From Cytophagales bacterium (GTDB taxonomy: Bacteria > Bacteroidota > Bacteroidia > Cytophagales > Bernardetiaceae): 54,778 nt of DNA. Positions 42,042-50,399 of this stretch are shown piece after piece. How positions within the stretch are numbered: the stretch's first letter is position 1; the number at the start of each line of letters is the position of its first letter. The DNA lies in assembly GCA_004293815.1 (NCBI GenBank), contig RDZD01000030.1, forward strand, positions 1 through 54,778, given 5' to 3'. The notes below the pieces were generated by a model, which was not told the origin of the DNA, did no database searches, and saw nothing but the letters and a program-made list of their open reading frames with translations. A program made the position numbers and the translations under genes.

Positions 42042-42173
42042 TTACTTTTTGAAAAATAATAATGTAATAGCTACGGTAACTAGAATACTGGATATCATGA
42101 CGATATACATGAGACCATCTACTAAAATGTACTCTTTGTATTTCCTATAAAAAGTTTTTAGCGATTGCCACAT
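42042..42173 (-). CDS. 43-residue single-helix membrane protein
   Basis: The frame reads MWQSLKTFYRKYKEYILVDG... and then a hydrophobic helix (about residues 21-41, MYIVMISSILVTVAITLLFF) ending in FKK and TAA: a basic amphipathic N-terminus of about 18 residues plus one transmembrane helix. The ATG at 42173 is well placed, the frame has no rare interruptions, and 14 bases separate its stop from the next gene. The ORF is short, so confidence rests on composition and position. Confidence 0.6.
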   Translation of the reverse strand: MWQSLKTFYRKYKEYILVDGLMYIVMISSILVTVAITLLFFKK

Positions 42174-42282
42174 AGCAGAAACTCAAAAAAAAGTGGATTA
42201 GTTTTAGATAGCTTGGAATCAAAGATAAGTAATTTATTGAATGCATGCTATTAAAGTAACTTAAAAACACCAAGAAAATTTT

Positions 42283-42290
42283 TAGCTTTG
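42283..42290 (+). promoter_or_regulatory. -7 element before the DMT transporter
   Basis: TAGCTTTG, an exact TAnnTTTG match, 31 bases before the ATG at 42322. No good -33 element is seen. Confidence 0.4.
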
Positions 42291-42321
42291 TGCCCTAAAA
42301 TCTTTAAATATCAACGTAAGA

Positions 42322-43245
42322 ATGATCACCAACACCGCCGCTCAAAATGATTCATGGAAAGCGCAGCTAAAGCTACATTTCATTGTTTTGATTTGGGGTT
42401 CTACTGCTATCGTAGGCAAATGGATAGGGTTGGATACCGCCTGGTTGGTGTGGTACAGAACCATGATTGCAACACTTGGATTAGCTTTTTTGGTATGGTT
42501 TTACAAGGCTAGCTTTCGTGTTGAGGCAAGATCTTTGGTCATCATGTTGCTCACGGGCTGTGTAGTTTGCGGTCACTGGTTTTTGTTTTTCTTTTCGGCT
42601 AAAGTGAGTAATGTATCCATCTGTTTGATAGGACTTTCCACCACCACGCTCTGGACAGCTCTTCTGGGTCCTCTCATTAACCGAACGCGTCCGCAATGGT
42701 ATGAGTTTTTGCTGGGACTGTTGGTTGTGAGTGGTTTACTGGTTATTTTTAGGTTTGAGTCAGGTAAATTGATTGGTTTGTTTTTAGGTATTGGCTCTGC
42801 TTTTTGTGGTGCTTTGTTTTCGCTGCTTAATGGTGTTTTGGTCAAAAGGAACAACTCGTATACGCTCTCTTTCTATGAAATGTTGGCTGCGTATGTGCTG
42901 GTGGCTGTCTATCTCATGGCTAGCGGTGGGCTAGGCACTTGGCAAGAAAACATTCCCAATCCTCAGGAGATTTTAGCCTTGTTGTTTTTGGGCGGCGTTT
43001 GTACGGTTTATGCGTTTGCGGCTTGTGTGGAGCTTTACCGCAAGATAAGCGTGTTTGCAAGCAATTTGGCCATTAATTTAGAACCTGTGTATGGCATCGT
43101 TATGGCAATTTTTTTCTTTCAAGAGCATCAAGAAATGAGCATTGAGTTTTATTTGGGCGCAAGTATTATTGTCTTAGCTGTTTTGGCCTATCCTTTTTTG
43201 GTAAGTTTTGAAAAGCGGCGTTTAGATAAAAAAGCCAACCGTTGA
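42322..43245 (+). CDS. EamA/DMT-superfamily transporter
   Basis: 307 residues with about ten transmembrane helices in two EamA halves. The first half begins LHFIVLIWGSTAIVGKWI and includes WYRTMIATLGLAFL; the second includes GIGSAFCGALFSLLNGVLVK and ends with LEPVYGIVMAIFFFQEH (typical EamA helix 9). It is an inner-membrane exporter or importer of small metabolites such as amino acids; the substrate is unknown. Monocistronic with its own -7 element. Confidence 0.92.
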   Translation: MITNTAAQNDSWKAQLKLHFIVLIWGSTAIVGKWIGLDTAWLVWYRTMIATLGLAFLVWFYKASFRVEARSLVIMLLTGCVVCGHWFLFFFSAKVSNVSICLIGLSTTTLWTALLGPLINRTRPQWYEFLLGLLVVSGLLVIFRFESGKLIGLFLGIGSAFCGALFSLLNGVLVKRNNSYTLSFYEMLAAYVLVAVYLMASGGLGTWQENIPNPQEILALLFLGGVCTVYAFAACVELYRKISVFASNLAINLEPVYGIVMAIFFFQEHQEMSIEFYLGASIIVLAVLAYPFLVSFEKRRLDKKANR

Positions 43246-43494
43246 ATCATTGGCTTATGACTTGAATGAATGATTTGACCTATATAATTTTTGAAACATA
43301 AAACCTGCTATAGAGAAAGCTAAAAACGGCTTTGAATAATATTTTTGCAAGTTTTTTTTTTAATTTACTGATAAAAAGAACGATATTTGAGCCTCAAATA
43401 AGGCTAAGAATAAGCCAGTAGGTAAGATTACGGAAATCCTAAGAGTGAATACACTAAAAGCTGTCAAAACAAAACACATTCAATGGTATACAAT

Positions 43495-44442
43495 ATGAAA
43501 ACACTTTTCTCTATTGGTATGGTAATAGTTTCAGAGTTTCTCGCTCCCGCGCGATTGGGGACGCTAGCAAGCAAATCATTGCTCATATTCACGTGCTGTT
43601 TTTTAAGCTTAGCCTCTTTGGCACAGGCCCAAGACGAAGACCCGAAAATATACTACAACAATGGTTTAGAAAACTTTAAAAAGGCAGATTATTTGGGTGC
43701 TATACGCGAATTTTTGTATGCTGTGGGAACCAAGACAGATTACGCTGATGCCTATTACCAACTGGCCGTATCTAAAGAAGCTCTTGCGCGCAAGGAAGGT
43801 TATATCAGCACAGAATATTGCCAAGATTTAATCAATGCCATGAAATACGGCAATCAAGATGCGTCTGAAATGATTCTTAAAAACTGTGGTGCAGAGTGCT
43901 TTAATATCAGTGTGGCTTTTGACCAGCCTGACAAAGTCTTTTGTGCAGATTTTACGGCAAGCGACATCACCGATTTGCCCAATGGCATGGAAAAGCTTGA
44001 GTTTTTATCAAGTTTGATTTTGGCGGATAACAATTTTGAAAAACTGAGTGATAAATTCGGAAAAATGCCCTACATTGTTACTCTGGATTTATCCAGCAAT
44101 AAAATCGTCAACCCTGGACAGGCACTTGGCCTTATGACGCGCCTCAGTGATCTCAATCTAAACGATAATGCAGTAAACGCGCTGCCTGACAATATCAATC
44201 AACTTAAAAACTTGCGCTCGCTTCAGCTCCGAAATAATTTTTTGACAGATCTGCCCGCTACTTTTGCGCAACTCTCTAATCTGCGTGAACTAGACCTTTC
44301 CACTAATGAGTTGAGCAAATTACCTCAGGCTCTTTTCGCTCTCAAAAATCTTAAAAAATTAGATCTTTTTGGCAACCAGCTCTCTGATGCTGACAAACAA
44401 AGCCTTAAGCAAGCCCTACCCAACACTCAAATCAACTTTTAG
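43495..44442 (+). CDS. Exported TPR-LRR protein
   Basis: 315 residues from ATG at 43495; ATG at 43483 is four codons upstream. The hydrophobic core LLIFTCCFLSLASLAQAQ begins about 26 residues in, giving an unusually long n-region, so the true start might be later. The mature part has one TPR-like unit (YYNNGLENFKKADYLGAIREF) and then about seven leucine-rich repeats (LILADNNFEKLSDKF, LDLSSNKIVN, LNLNDNAVNALPDNI, LQLRNNFLTDLPATF, LDLSTNELSKLPQAL, LDLFGNQLSD). Probably periplasmic or outer-membrane associated. Position 243 bases before exbB suggests a link to energy transduction, but separate promoters are likely. Confidence 0.8.
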   Translation: MKTLFSIGMVIVSEFLAPARLGTLASKSLLIFTCCFLSLASLAQAQDEDPKIYYNNGLENFKKADYLGAIREFLYAVGTKTDYADAYYQLAVSKEALARKEGYISTEYCQDLINAMKYGNQDASEMILKNCGAECFNISVAFDQPDKVFCADFTASDITDLPNGMEKLEFLSSLILADNNFEKLSDKFGKMPYIVTLDLSSNKIVNPGQALGLMTRLSDLNLNDNAVNALPDNINQLKNLRSLQLRNNFLTDLPATFAQLSNLRELDLSTNELSKLPQALFALKNLKKLDLFGNQLSDADKQSLKQALPNTQINF

Positions 44443-44685
44443 ACACACACAAATTTTCTTTGCGCAGAGTATTTAAAGAAGAGAGCTATATTATTGATTA
44501 TTAAGCTTAAAAAAAATAAGAAACTCTTTCTTTTTAAATAATCAAAAAAATTAAAAATAAAATAATCGCTTTCTTTTGTTTTATAGATAGTCAATCTCTA
44601 TTATTGTGCCTATAAAATCGCATGCTCGGCTTCTTTAGCTGAATTTTGTCCTTAATTATTGTTAGCATTTAAAGAGTTCATTAAA

Positions 44686-45558
44686 ATGAGCAAACCAACA
44701 TCAGGCCCTTCTCAGGCTAGCTCCATGTTCGCACTGATTACTATTCCAGTAATTATTGTCATTTGTGTACTTTTGTACATTTTTGTATTGGGTAACCCCT
44801 CCAACTTCCAAGAAAATAATCCAGATAATCACCCAATCCCTGGTAATTATCTTGGCATCGTTTACAAAGGTGGTGTTGTGGTACCTATCTTGATGGCTTT
44901 CTTCTTGATGGTAATTGTATTTAGCATCGAGCGTTTCTTGACCATCACACGAGCTAAAGGTGCTGGCTCAATCGCTACCTTTGTTCGCAAAATCAAATCT
45001 AACCTAGAGGCTGACAACGTATCTGCTGCAATTGCAGAGTGCGATAAGCAAAAAGGTTCTGTGGGCAACGTAATACGCGCTGTTTTGCTTAAATACCAAG
45101 ACAACTCGAACGCAGTGAAGAAAGAACGCAACAAACCTGTTGAAGTGGTGGGTAACACTGGTGGCAACATCGTTATTGCAGACGTACAGGACAAAGAGCA
45201 GAGAATGGCCTCCATTCAAAAAGAGCTTGAAGATTCCACCTCTTTGGAATTACCTATGTTGGAAAAGAACCTTACCATCATCGCAACACTCGCCTCTGTG
45301 GCCACACTCACAGGTCTGCTTGGAACAGTAATTGGTATGATCAAAGCCTTCGCCGCTCTTGCAACAGCTGGTGCACCTGACTCTAGCGCACTAGCCAATG
45401 GTATTTCTGAGGCTCTTATTAATACCGCCCTTGGTATTGGTGCTTCAGCTTTCGCTATTATTTTTTATAACTACTTTACGAGCGAAATTGATAACTTGAC
45501 TTATAGCATAGACGAAGCTGGCTACAGCATTCTCCAAAGCTATTCAGTGAAGCACTAA
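44686..45558 (+). CDS. exbB: ExbB/TolQ-type proton channel protein
   Basis: 290 residues from ATG at 44686; the upstream TTG-start extension is not family-like. Three membrane segments are visible: about 15-40, about 65-85 (VPILMAFFLMVIVFSIERFL), and the conserved C-terminal block LEKNLTIIATLASVATLTGLLGTVIGMIKAFAAL with a final helix NTALGIGASAFAIIFYNYF. A Bacteroidota-type insert in the cytoplasmic loop (about 130-170) is present. With ExbD it forms the pentameric inner-membrane proton motor that drives TonB. First gene of the exbB-exbD-exbD-tonB operon. Confidence 0.93.
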   Translation: MSKPTSGPSQASSMFALITIPVIIVICVLLYIFVLGNPSNFQENNPDNHPIPGNYLGIVYKGGVVVPILMAFFLMVIVFSIERFLTITRAKGAGSIATFVRKIKSNLEADNVSAAIAECDKQKGSVGNVIRAVLLKYQDNSNAVKKERNKPVEVVGNTGGNIVIADVQDKEQRMASIQKELEDSTSLELPMLEKNLTIIATLASVATLTGLLGTVIGMIKAFAALATAGAPDSSALANGISEALINTALGIGASAFAIIFYNYFTSEIDNLTYSIDEAGYSILQSYSVKH

Positions 45559-45588
45559 AAGCTCATCTTTGATTAAAGCCTGATGAAA

Positions 45589-45620
45589 AGAAACGCTCTT
45601 TTGTTTTAAAGAGCGTTTCT
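45589..45620 (+). terminator. Hairpin between exbB and exbD
   Basis: A 12-bp stem (45589-45600 with 45609-45620, arm AGAAACGCTCTT) lies 30 bases after exbB. No T-run follows, so it more likely acts as a partial terminator or mRNA-stability element setting different ExbB and ExbD amounts. Confidence 0.55.
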
Positions 45621-45668
45621 AAGGCTAAAAATATGATTTTCTAAATTGCCTAAAGTCAAAATTGCATT

Positions 45669-46304
45669 ATGCCTAAAGTCAAAATTGCTCGCAAAAATAT
45701 CTCCTTAGATATGACTGCTATGTGCGACATGGCCTTTTTGCTGCTTACATTCTTTATGTTGGCCACAAAGTTTAAGCCAGACGAAGTAGTGACGGTAGAT
45801 ACTCCTTCCTCTATTTCCGAAATCCCAATTCCTGACTCTGACATACTGCTTATTCAAGTGGACAAAGATGGTCGTGTGTTTTTCGGTGTAGATGGTCAGC
45901 ACAACAGACCCGCCATGTTAGATCGCGTTGCCACGGTTTACAATGTGCAGTTCACAGAGAAAGAAAAATATGAATTTTCTATCATCGAGAGTTTCGGTAT
46001 GCCTCTCTCTTCTTTAAAGCAATATTTGAATACACCTGTTGAAGCGCGCTCTAAGTTTAAACAGCCTGGTATACCTTGCGACTCACTTCAAAATGAGTTG
46101 AAGGAGTGGGTAATGAATGCCAGAAGAGTGAACAACAAGTTTAAAATTGCCATCAAAGGTGATGAAGGTGCCGATTATGCTACTATGAAAAAAGTTATTG
46201 AAACACTTCAAGATCAAAACATTAACCGCTTTAACCTTGTAACAAGCATAGAAAACAGACCTGCTGATATGCCTGCTAAAAAGGACGATGAGGCTGCTCA
46301 ATAA
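45669..46304 (+). CDS. exbD: ExbD/TolR-type biopolymer transport protein, first copy
   Basis: 211 residues. The short cytoplasmic N-terminus and TM helix carry the family proton-site Asp (ISLDMTAMCDMAFLLLTFFML). The periplasmic domain (about 45-200) follows, longer than that of the next gene. It is the first of two ExbD paralogs, as is common in Bacteroidota. Separated from exbB by a hairpin and from the second ExbD by a 133-base gap. Confidence 0.92.
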   Translation: MPKVKIARKNISLDMTAMCDMAFLLLTFFMLATKFKPDEVVTVDTPSSISEIPIPDSDILLIQVDKDGRVFFGVDGQHNRPAMLDRVATVYNVQFTEKEKYEFSIIESFGMPLSSLKQYLNTPVEARSKFKQPGIPCDSLQNELKEWVMNARRVNNKFKIAIKGDEGADYATMKKVIETLQDQNINRFNLVTSIENRPADMPAKKDDEAAQ

Positions 46305-46437
46305 TAAAAATAAAAAAATCTGTGTTGTTTTTATGGAATTTTGTGCTGGTATGCATCTTTAATGTACAAAGGCACTAATTTTTAAACTTCACAACCTACA
46401 AACATCAATGTTTTACTGCTAAAATCACAAAGCTACC

Positions 46438-46968
46438 ATGGCAGAAATAGACTCCTCCAGTTCGGGGAAAGGTGGTAAAAAAGGCCCCAAAAAAGTATCT
46501 ACCAAGATTGACATGACACCAATGGTTGATCTTGCATTTCTTCTCATTACGTTTTTTATGCTTACCACCACCATGAGCAAACCCAAAACTATGGAGGTGA
46601 ACATGCCTGATAAAACGAAAGAGAAAACAACCATGGATGTAAAAGCCTCTGAGTGTTTGACCATCATACTCGGCGAGGGCAACAAGGTACATTATTACGA
46701 GGGTGTTGTAGAGGCTTCTACCGCCCTAGAAACCACCGATTTTTCTGATGAAGGCATCAGAAAAGTAATTCTTAAGAAAGCACAGAGTTTGAAGTCTCTC
46801 AATAAAGTGCCTATTATCATCATCAAGCCTATGGATAAGTCTAACTACAAAAATGTAGTAGACATTCTGGACGAAATGCACATCACTTCAATGAAGAAAT
46901 ATGCTATCGTTGAGCTTTTTGAACAAGATAAGCAGCTCCTTAAAGAACGCTTAAACATTCTCATTTAA
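46438..46968 (+). CDS. exbD: ExbD/TolR-type protein, second copy
   Basis: 176 residues. A Ser/Gly/Lys-rich N-terminus (MAEIDSSSSGKGGKKGPKKV), then the TM with DMTPMVDLAFLLITFFML including the conserved Asp, and a periplasmic TolR-like domain of about 120 residues (KNVVDILDEMHITSMKKYAIV near the end). It differs clearly from the first ExbD, so the two are old paralogs. It is followed 48 bases later by tonB. A decayed extra copy lies at 48040-48154. Confidence 0.92.
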   Translation: MAEIDSSSSGKGGKKGPKKVSTKIDMTPMVDLAFLLITFFMLTTTMSKPKTMEVNMPDKTKEKTTMDVKASECLTIILGEGNKVHYYEGVVEASTALETTDFSDEGIRKVILKKAQSLKSLNKVPIIIIKPMDKSNYKNVVDILDEMHITSMKKYAIVELFEQDKQLLKERLNILI

Positions 46969-47016
46969 AAGATTTTGTCCTAACTTTTATCTAGCACCCA
47001 AAAAAAAGAAAGCACC

Positions 47017-47835
47017 ATGTCTAACAAAAACTTTGATAAGCTCTCTATAGACGAAATCGTCTTTGAGGGACGAAACAAGACTTATGGAGCTTACGATTTG
47101 AGAATCATTTATCCCAATCACATCAACCGCGCACTTATCATAGCAGCTATACTCTTCGTTTTGGCGTTGGTAGGTCCTATGATTTACAGCAAAGTGATGC
47201 CAGATGGCGACGAAGATGAAATGCAAGTCGTAGAGTTGGTAGATTTACCACCTCCACCTCCTACTGATCCAGAAACACCTCCCCCGCCAGATCTCCCGCC
47301 ACCGCCGCCGATAGTAGAAACTATCAAGTTTGTACCGCCAGAGCCTAAGCCAGATGAGTTAGTTGAGGAAGAGGAAGTTCCTGACCAAACAGAGCTTGAA
47401 GACAAACAAATATCTACTACTACACAAGAAGGTGACCCTAATGCAAATCCCGATGAAATCATCGTAGACGATGGTCCGCGCGAGGAGCAAAAAGTAGTAG
47501 AAGTACAAAAAGAAGAGGAAATCTTCCTTGTGGTTGAACAGGTGGCTGAGTATCCTGGTGGTCAGAAAGGCTATAAGAAGTTTTTGAATAAGAACCTCAA
47601 GTATCCTAAAGCAGCATCTGATGCTGGTGTAGAAGGTAAAGTATTTTTGCAGTTTACAGTTGAAAAAAGTGGTAATATTGGTGATGTTAAGGTCGTTAAA
47701 TCACTTGGCTATGGCTGTGATGAAGAAGCTATACGCGTGGTGAAAATGATGCCGCCTTGGACACCTGCCAAACAAGCTGGTAATGTGGTTAGAAGTAAGT
47801 TTACACTCACAATTACTTTCGCTTTGAGCGAGTAA
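47017..47835 (+). CDS. tonB: Energy transducer TonB
   Basis: 272 residues. Cytoplasmic N-terminus of about 38 residues, one TM helix (about 39-60), a Pro-rich periplasmic spacer (about 75-110; PPPPPTDPETPPPPDLPPPP) and an acidic stretch (about 115-175). The C-terminal TonB domain runs about 183-272 (AEYPGGQKGYKKFLNKNLKYP, GVEGKVFLQFTVEKSGNIG, DEEAIRVVKMMPPWTPA). It carries the energy of the ExbBD motor to outer-membrane receptors such as the one at 27.6 kb. A shortened second copy follows. Confidence 0.94.
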   Translation: MSNKNFDKLSIDEIVFEGRNKTYGAYDLRIIYPNHINRALIIAAILFVLALVGPMIYSKVMPDGDEDEMQVVELVDLPPPPPTDPETPPPPDLPPPPPIVETIKFVPPEPKPDELVEEEEVPDQTELEDKQISTTTQEGDPNANPDEIIVDDGPREEQKVVEVQKEEEIFLVVEQVAEYPGGQKGYKKFLNKNLKYPKAASDAGVEGKVFLQFTVEKSGNIGDVKVVKSLGYGCDEEAIRVVKMMPPWTPAKQAGNVVRSKFTLTITFALSE

Positions 47836-47851
47836 GCGAAGTTTTCCTGAT

Positions 47852-47888
47852 ACAAAAAGGCATGAGAAAAACTCTCATGCCTTTTTGT
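47852..47888 (+). terminator. Terminator after tonB
   Basis: A 15-bp stem (47852-47866 with 47874-47888), T5 in the right arm. Downstream of the mini-TonB only the right arm survives (about 48713-48730), so that copy has lost this terminator. Confidence 0.85.
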
Positions 47889-48039
47889 GTTCTATTTTTT
47901 ATCTATATTCATGGTTTCTGTGCGGTGCTGTTTTTATGAAACTTTTTACTGGTATGCCCTTTAATGTACAAAGACATTGATTTTTAAACTTCACAACTTG
48001 CCAATATTAATGTTTTACTGCTAAAATCACAAAGCTGCC

Positions 48040-48154
48040 ATGGCAGAAATAGACTCCTCTAGTTTGGGGAAGAATGGTAAAAAAGGCCTCCAATGGTTGA
48101 CCTTTTGAGCAAGGTAAGCAGCTCCTTAAATAACGCTTAAACATTCTCATTTAA
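48040..48154 (+). pseudogene. Remnant of a third exbD gene
   Basis: The start matches the second exbD (ATG, MAEIDSSSLGKNGKKG) but the middle is deleted, joining codon 16 to out-of-frame sequence that stops at 48108. The last 47 bases match the 3' end of the intact gene, including its stop codon and the downstream leader of tonB. The encoded 22-residue peptide cannot be an ExbD. Confidence 0.9.
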
Positions 48155-48206
48155 AAGATTTTGTCCTAACTTTTATCTATTAAGCACCCCCCAAAAAGAA
48201 AGTACC

Positions 48207-48701
48207 ATGTCTAACAAAAACTTTAATATGTTCTCTATAGACAAAATCGTCTCCGAGGAACGAAGCAAGACTTATGGAGCTAACGATTTGCGTATCATTT
48301 ATCTTAAACATATCAACCGTGCGTTTATCATAGCGGCCGTACTCTTCGTTCTAGCGTTGGTAGGTTGCAAAGTGATGCCAGTTTACCGCAAAGAGATGTC
48401 AAATAGACAGGCTGCGTTCCCTGGTGGTCAGCAAGGTTATGAAAAGTTTTTGCAGAAAAACCTCAAGTATCCTAAAGCAGCATCTGATGCTGGTGTAGAA
48501 GGCAAAGTATTTTTGCAGTTTATAGTTGAAAAAAATGGCAGTATTGACAATGTTAAGGTACTTAAATCACTTGGCTATGGCTGTGATGCAGAAGCAATAC
48601 GCGTGGTGAAAATGATGCCGCGCTGGACACCTGCCCAAAAAAATGGTAATGTGATTAGAAGTGAGTTTACGATCACAATTAATTTCGTTTTGATGGATTA
48701 A
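48207..48701 (+). CDS. Mini-TonB: duplicated TonB lacking the linker
   Basis: 164 residues. Residues 1-52 copy the TonB N-terminus (MSNKNFNMFSIDKIVSEERS) and TM helix; then, instead of the Pro-rich and acidic linker, only about 20 residues (CKVMPVYRKEMSNRQAAFPG) lead to a full C-terminal TonB domain (GQQGYEKFLQKNLKYPKAAS ... PRWTPAQK). Nucleotide identity to tonB is high in both halves. The open frame has survived two internal deletions. Without the linker it cannot span the periplasm by the usual route. The deletion created LVGC, a lipobox-like sequence, at the end of the TM. It could be a decaying pseudogene or a new envelope protein. Confidence 0.8.
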   Translation: MSNKNFNMFSIDKIVSEERSKTYGANDLRIIYLKHINRAFIIAAVLFVLALVGCKVMPVYRKEMSNRQAAFPGGQQGYEKFLQKNLKYPKAASDAGVEGKVFLQFIVEKNGSIDNVKVLKSLGYGCDAEAIRVVKMMPRWTPAQKNGNVIRSEFTITINFVLMD

Positions 48702-48748
48702 GCGAAGTTATCTCTCATGCCTTTCTTGTATTCTATTTTTGTGTGTAT

Positions 48749-50122
48749 TTATGGTTTCTGTGCAGCAATTACCTTATTCATCCAACTCACAGTTTGTGTG
48801 GTGAGCTGGGTGTTAAAGTTTTCTAGCCAGTAGGTCTGAAAAATAGATTGGTCTGCCACCATTTTCGCATTGGTTGCCATATCAGGTACACTCAAAAATA
48901 AGTGTTCTGTGTCCTGCAAAAGTAAGAATGTGCCATTACCAGGGTGATAGTGATTAATAATCCTAGCGATAGTTTCTGCACCTTGTGGGCTGAGTGCCTG
49001 TATGTCGTGTTCGCCATACATAGCCAAGACAGGCTCTTTGGTATTTTTCCAAGCTTTATAATAAGAAATAGCACTTACTGAGGGGAAGAAATCAAAGCTA
49101 CGGCCTATGACTTGGTTATTGCTAAAGCCGATGCTGTTGTTAGGGTTGTTGAAAATAGCCTCATAGTCCTTGTTGGCTTTCATGTCATTGAGAGGTACAC
49201 GCTTCACCAACCAATCATACAAAAAGTCATACACGTTGCGAACGTCATTGTCAATCTCTTCATAATCTTGACCAAAAAACTCCGATTGATAGCGATGGAG
49301 ATCGAGCAAGTACTCATACCAGCTCACAGCCAATGTGCCGTAAACCATGACCCCGCCCAAATCGTGTTTGGCTGATAGCACAGGGGCAACTAAACCGCCC
49401 AAAGAGTGCCCAAAGAGAAATATCTGTTCTTTTTTTATAAATTTGTAGCTCTGCAAAGCCAACAAACCTGCCTCAAAAGCGGCAATTTCAGTTTCAAAGT
49501 CAATGGTTTCGCAGGAGGGTGTATTGGTGCTTTCGCCCATACCAGGTTTTTCTACGCGATAAACGACAAAGCCTCTTGCCACCCAATGGTCTATGGCCTG
49601 TTTACTGGGGTTTTTGGGACTGCTTGCATAGTCCACAGAAGAACACGGATAACCTTGTATGTAGTAGACGGCAGGGAAAGTACCTTCTCCTTTGGGTTTG
49701 TGAACAATAGAGCGCAAATAACCACCTTTAAAAGGCACTTCGTCGTAAATCACTTCACCCGTTGGGGAGGTCTCCATTAACTTTGGTTGAACAATGCCCT
49801 TTAATGTGAGCTTTTTATTATCCCGCAAAACTTTGATTTCAATAGGCGCACCTACGCTTAAAGTGGGGATATAAGCCACAACGTCTTGGACTTGTGAGAA
49901 TACTATTGCGTTGATAGATAGGATTTTGTCAGTTTCCTGAATGCCCAGCTTGTAGGCAGTAGATCCCTCAAAAACCTTTGTGACGGAGAGGAAGTTGTCT
50001 GTTTTTTGAAAGGCCGCTCCCAAAAACGGCTTTCGCTTAATGTTTTGGGCTTCTGTGCTTGTGCTACAGAAAGCTAAAGCTAGAAATAACAGCAACCCCC
50101 AAGGTAATTTCAATAAGTTCAT
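48749..50122 (-). CDS. Exported PDZ plus alpha/beta hydrolase
   Basis: 457 residues. Signal peptide (LLLFLALAFCSTSTEAQ), PDZ domain (about 35-110; LSVTKVFEGSTAYKLGIQETDKIL), then a serine hydrolase (about 130-455): YYIQGYPCSS, nucleophile GHSLGG, an acid in GEHDIQALSP and a His in DTEHLFL. Family S33-like hydrolases cleave peptides or esters; the PDZ may dock a substrate C-terminus. Its 3' end overlaps the right boundary of the exbD-tonB duplication (the stop at 48749 lies just before the repeat-end motif 48757-48762). Probably periplasmic. Confidence 0.86.
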   Translation of the reverse strand: MNLLKLPWGLLLFLALAFCSTSTEAQNIKRKPFLGAAFQKTDNFLSVTKVFEGSTAYKLGIQETDKILSINAIVFSQVQDVVAYIPTLSVGAPIEIKVLRDNKKLTLKGIVQPKLMETSPTGEVIYDEVPFKGGYLRSIVHKPKGEGTFPAVYYIQGYPCSSVDYASSPKNPSKQAIDHWVARGFVVYRVEKPGMGESTNTPSCETIDFETEIAAFEAGLLALQSYKFIKKEQIFLFGHSLGGLVAPVLSAKHDLGGVMVYGTLAVSWYEYLLDLHRYQSEFFGQDYEEIDNDVRNVYDFLYDWLVKRVPLNDMKANKDYEAIFNNPNNSIGFSNNQVIGRSFDFFPSVSAISYYKAWKNTKEPVLAMYGEHDIQALSPQGAETIARIINHYHPGNGTFLLLQDTEHLFLSVPDMATNAKMVADQSIFQTYWLENFNTQLTTQTVSWMNKVIAAQKP

Positions 50123-50330
50123 GATTTTGTAAGTTGTAAAACAATGAAACTAAGAGATTAAGAAGATAAAAGCTTTGGGGAGTGGTGTCTTAAGCATTTA
50201 GAAGACAAAGATACTGTTTTTTTTGTATTGCTATAGCTTAGACCTTGTTTTTGTTACTTACAAAAATATTCTTTACGTTTTGGAATGTTTTTAATAAATG
50301 CCTCAAAATCAAATAAAAATAATAGTTTAT

Positions 50331-50380
50331 AGGAAAAAAATAAAGGTACAACACAGGTTTAAGCCTATGTTGTACCTTTG
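50331..50380 (-). terminator. Terminator of the 50.4-51.3 kb gene
   Basis: A 16-base inverted repeat (50342-50357 with 50364-50379), one mismatch, 6-base loop; on the minus strand it is followed by a T-rich run (complement of AAAAAAATA). It lies 20 bases after the stop of the minus-strand gene. Confidence 0.85.
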
Positions 50381-50399
50381 GCAAGTACCCAAAAAATAT

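Larger units (their letters stand above)
46319..47916 (+). repeat. Tandem duplication, unit 1 (second exbD plus tonB)
   Basis: A 1598-base unit that begins with TCTGTG and contains the leader of the second exbD, the gene itself, tonB and the tonB terminator. It is repeated directly from 47917, again starting at TCTGTG. Confidence 0.85.
47917..48756 (+). repeat. Tandem duplication, unit 2 (deleted copy)
   Basis: An 840-base derivative of the preceding 1598-base unit; it starts and ends at the same TCTGTG motif as its parent (47917 and 48757). It has lost the middle of exbD, the TonB linker and one arm of the terminator, about 760 bases in all. Confidence 0.85.

Noticed and set aside
47184..47462. 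Gly/Ser-rich frame antisense to tonB
   Set aside because: It is the reverse complement of the Pro-rich linker, a known composition artefact.
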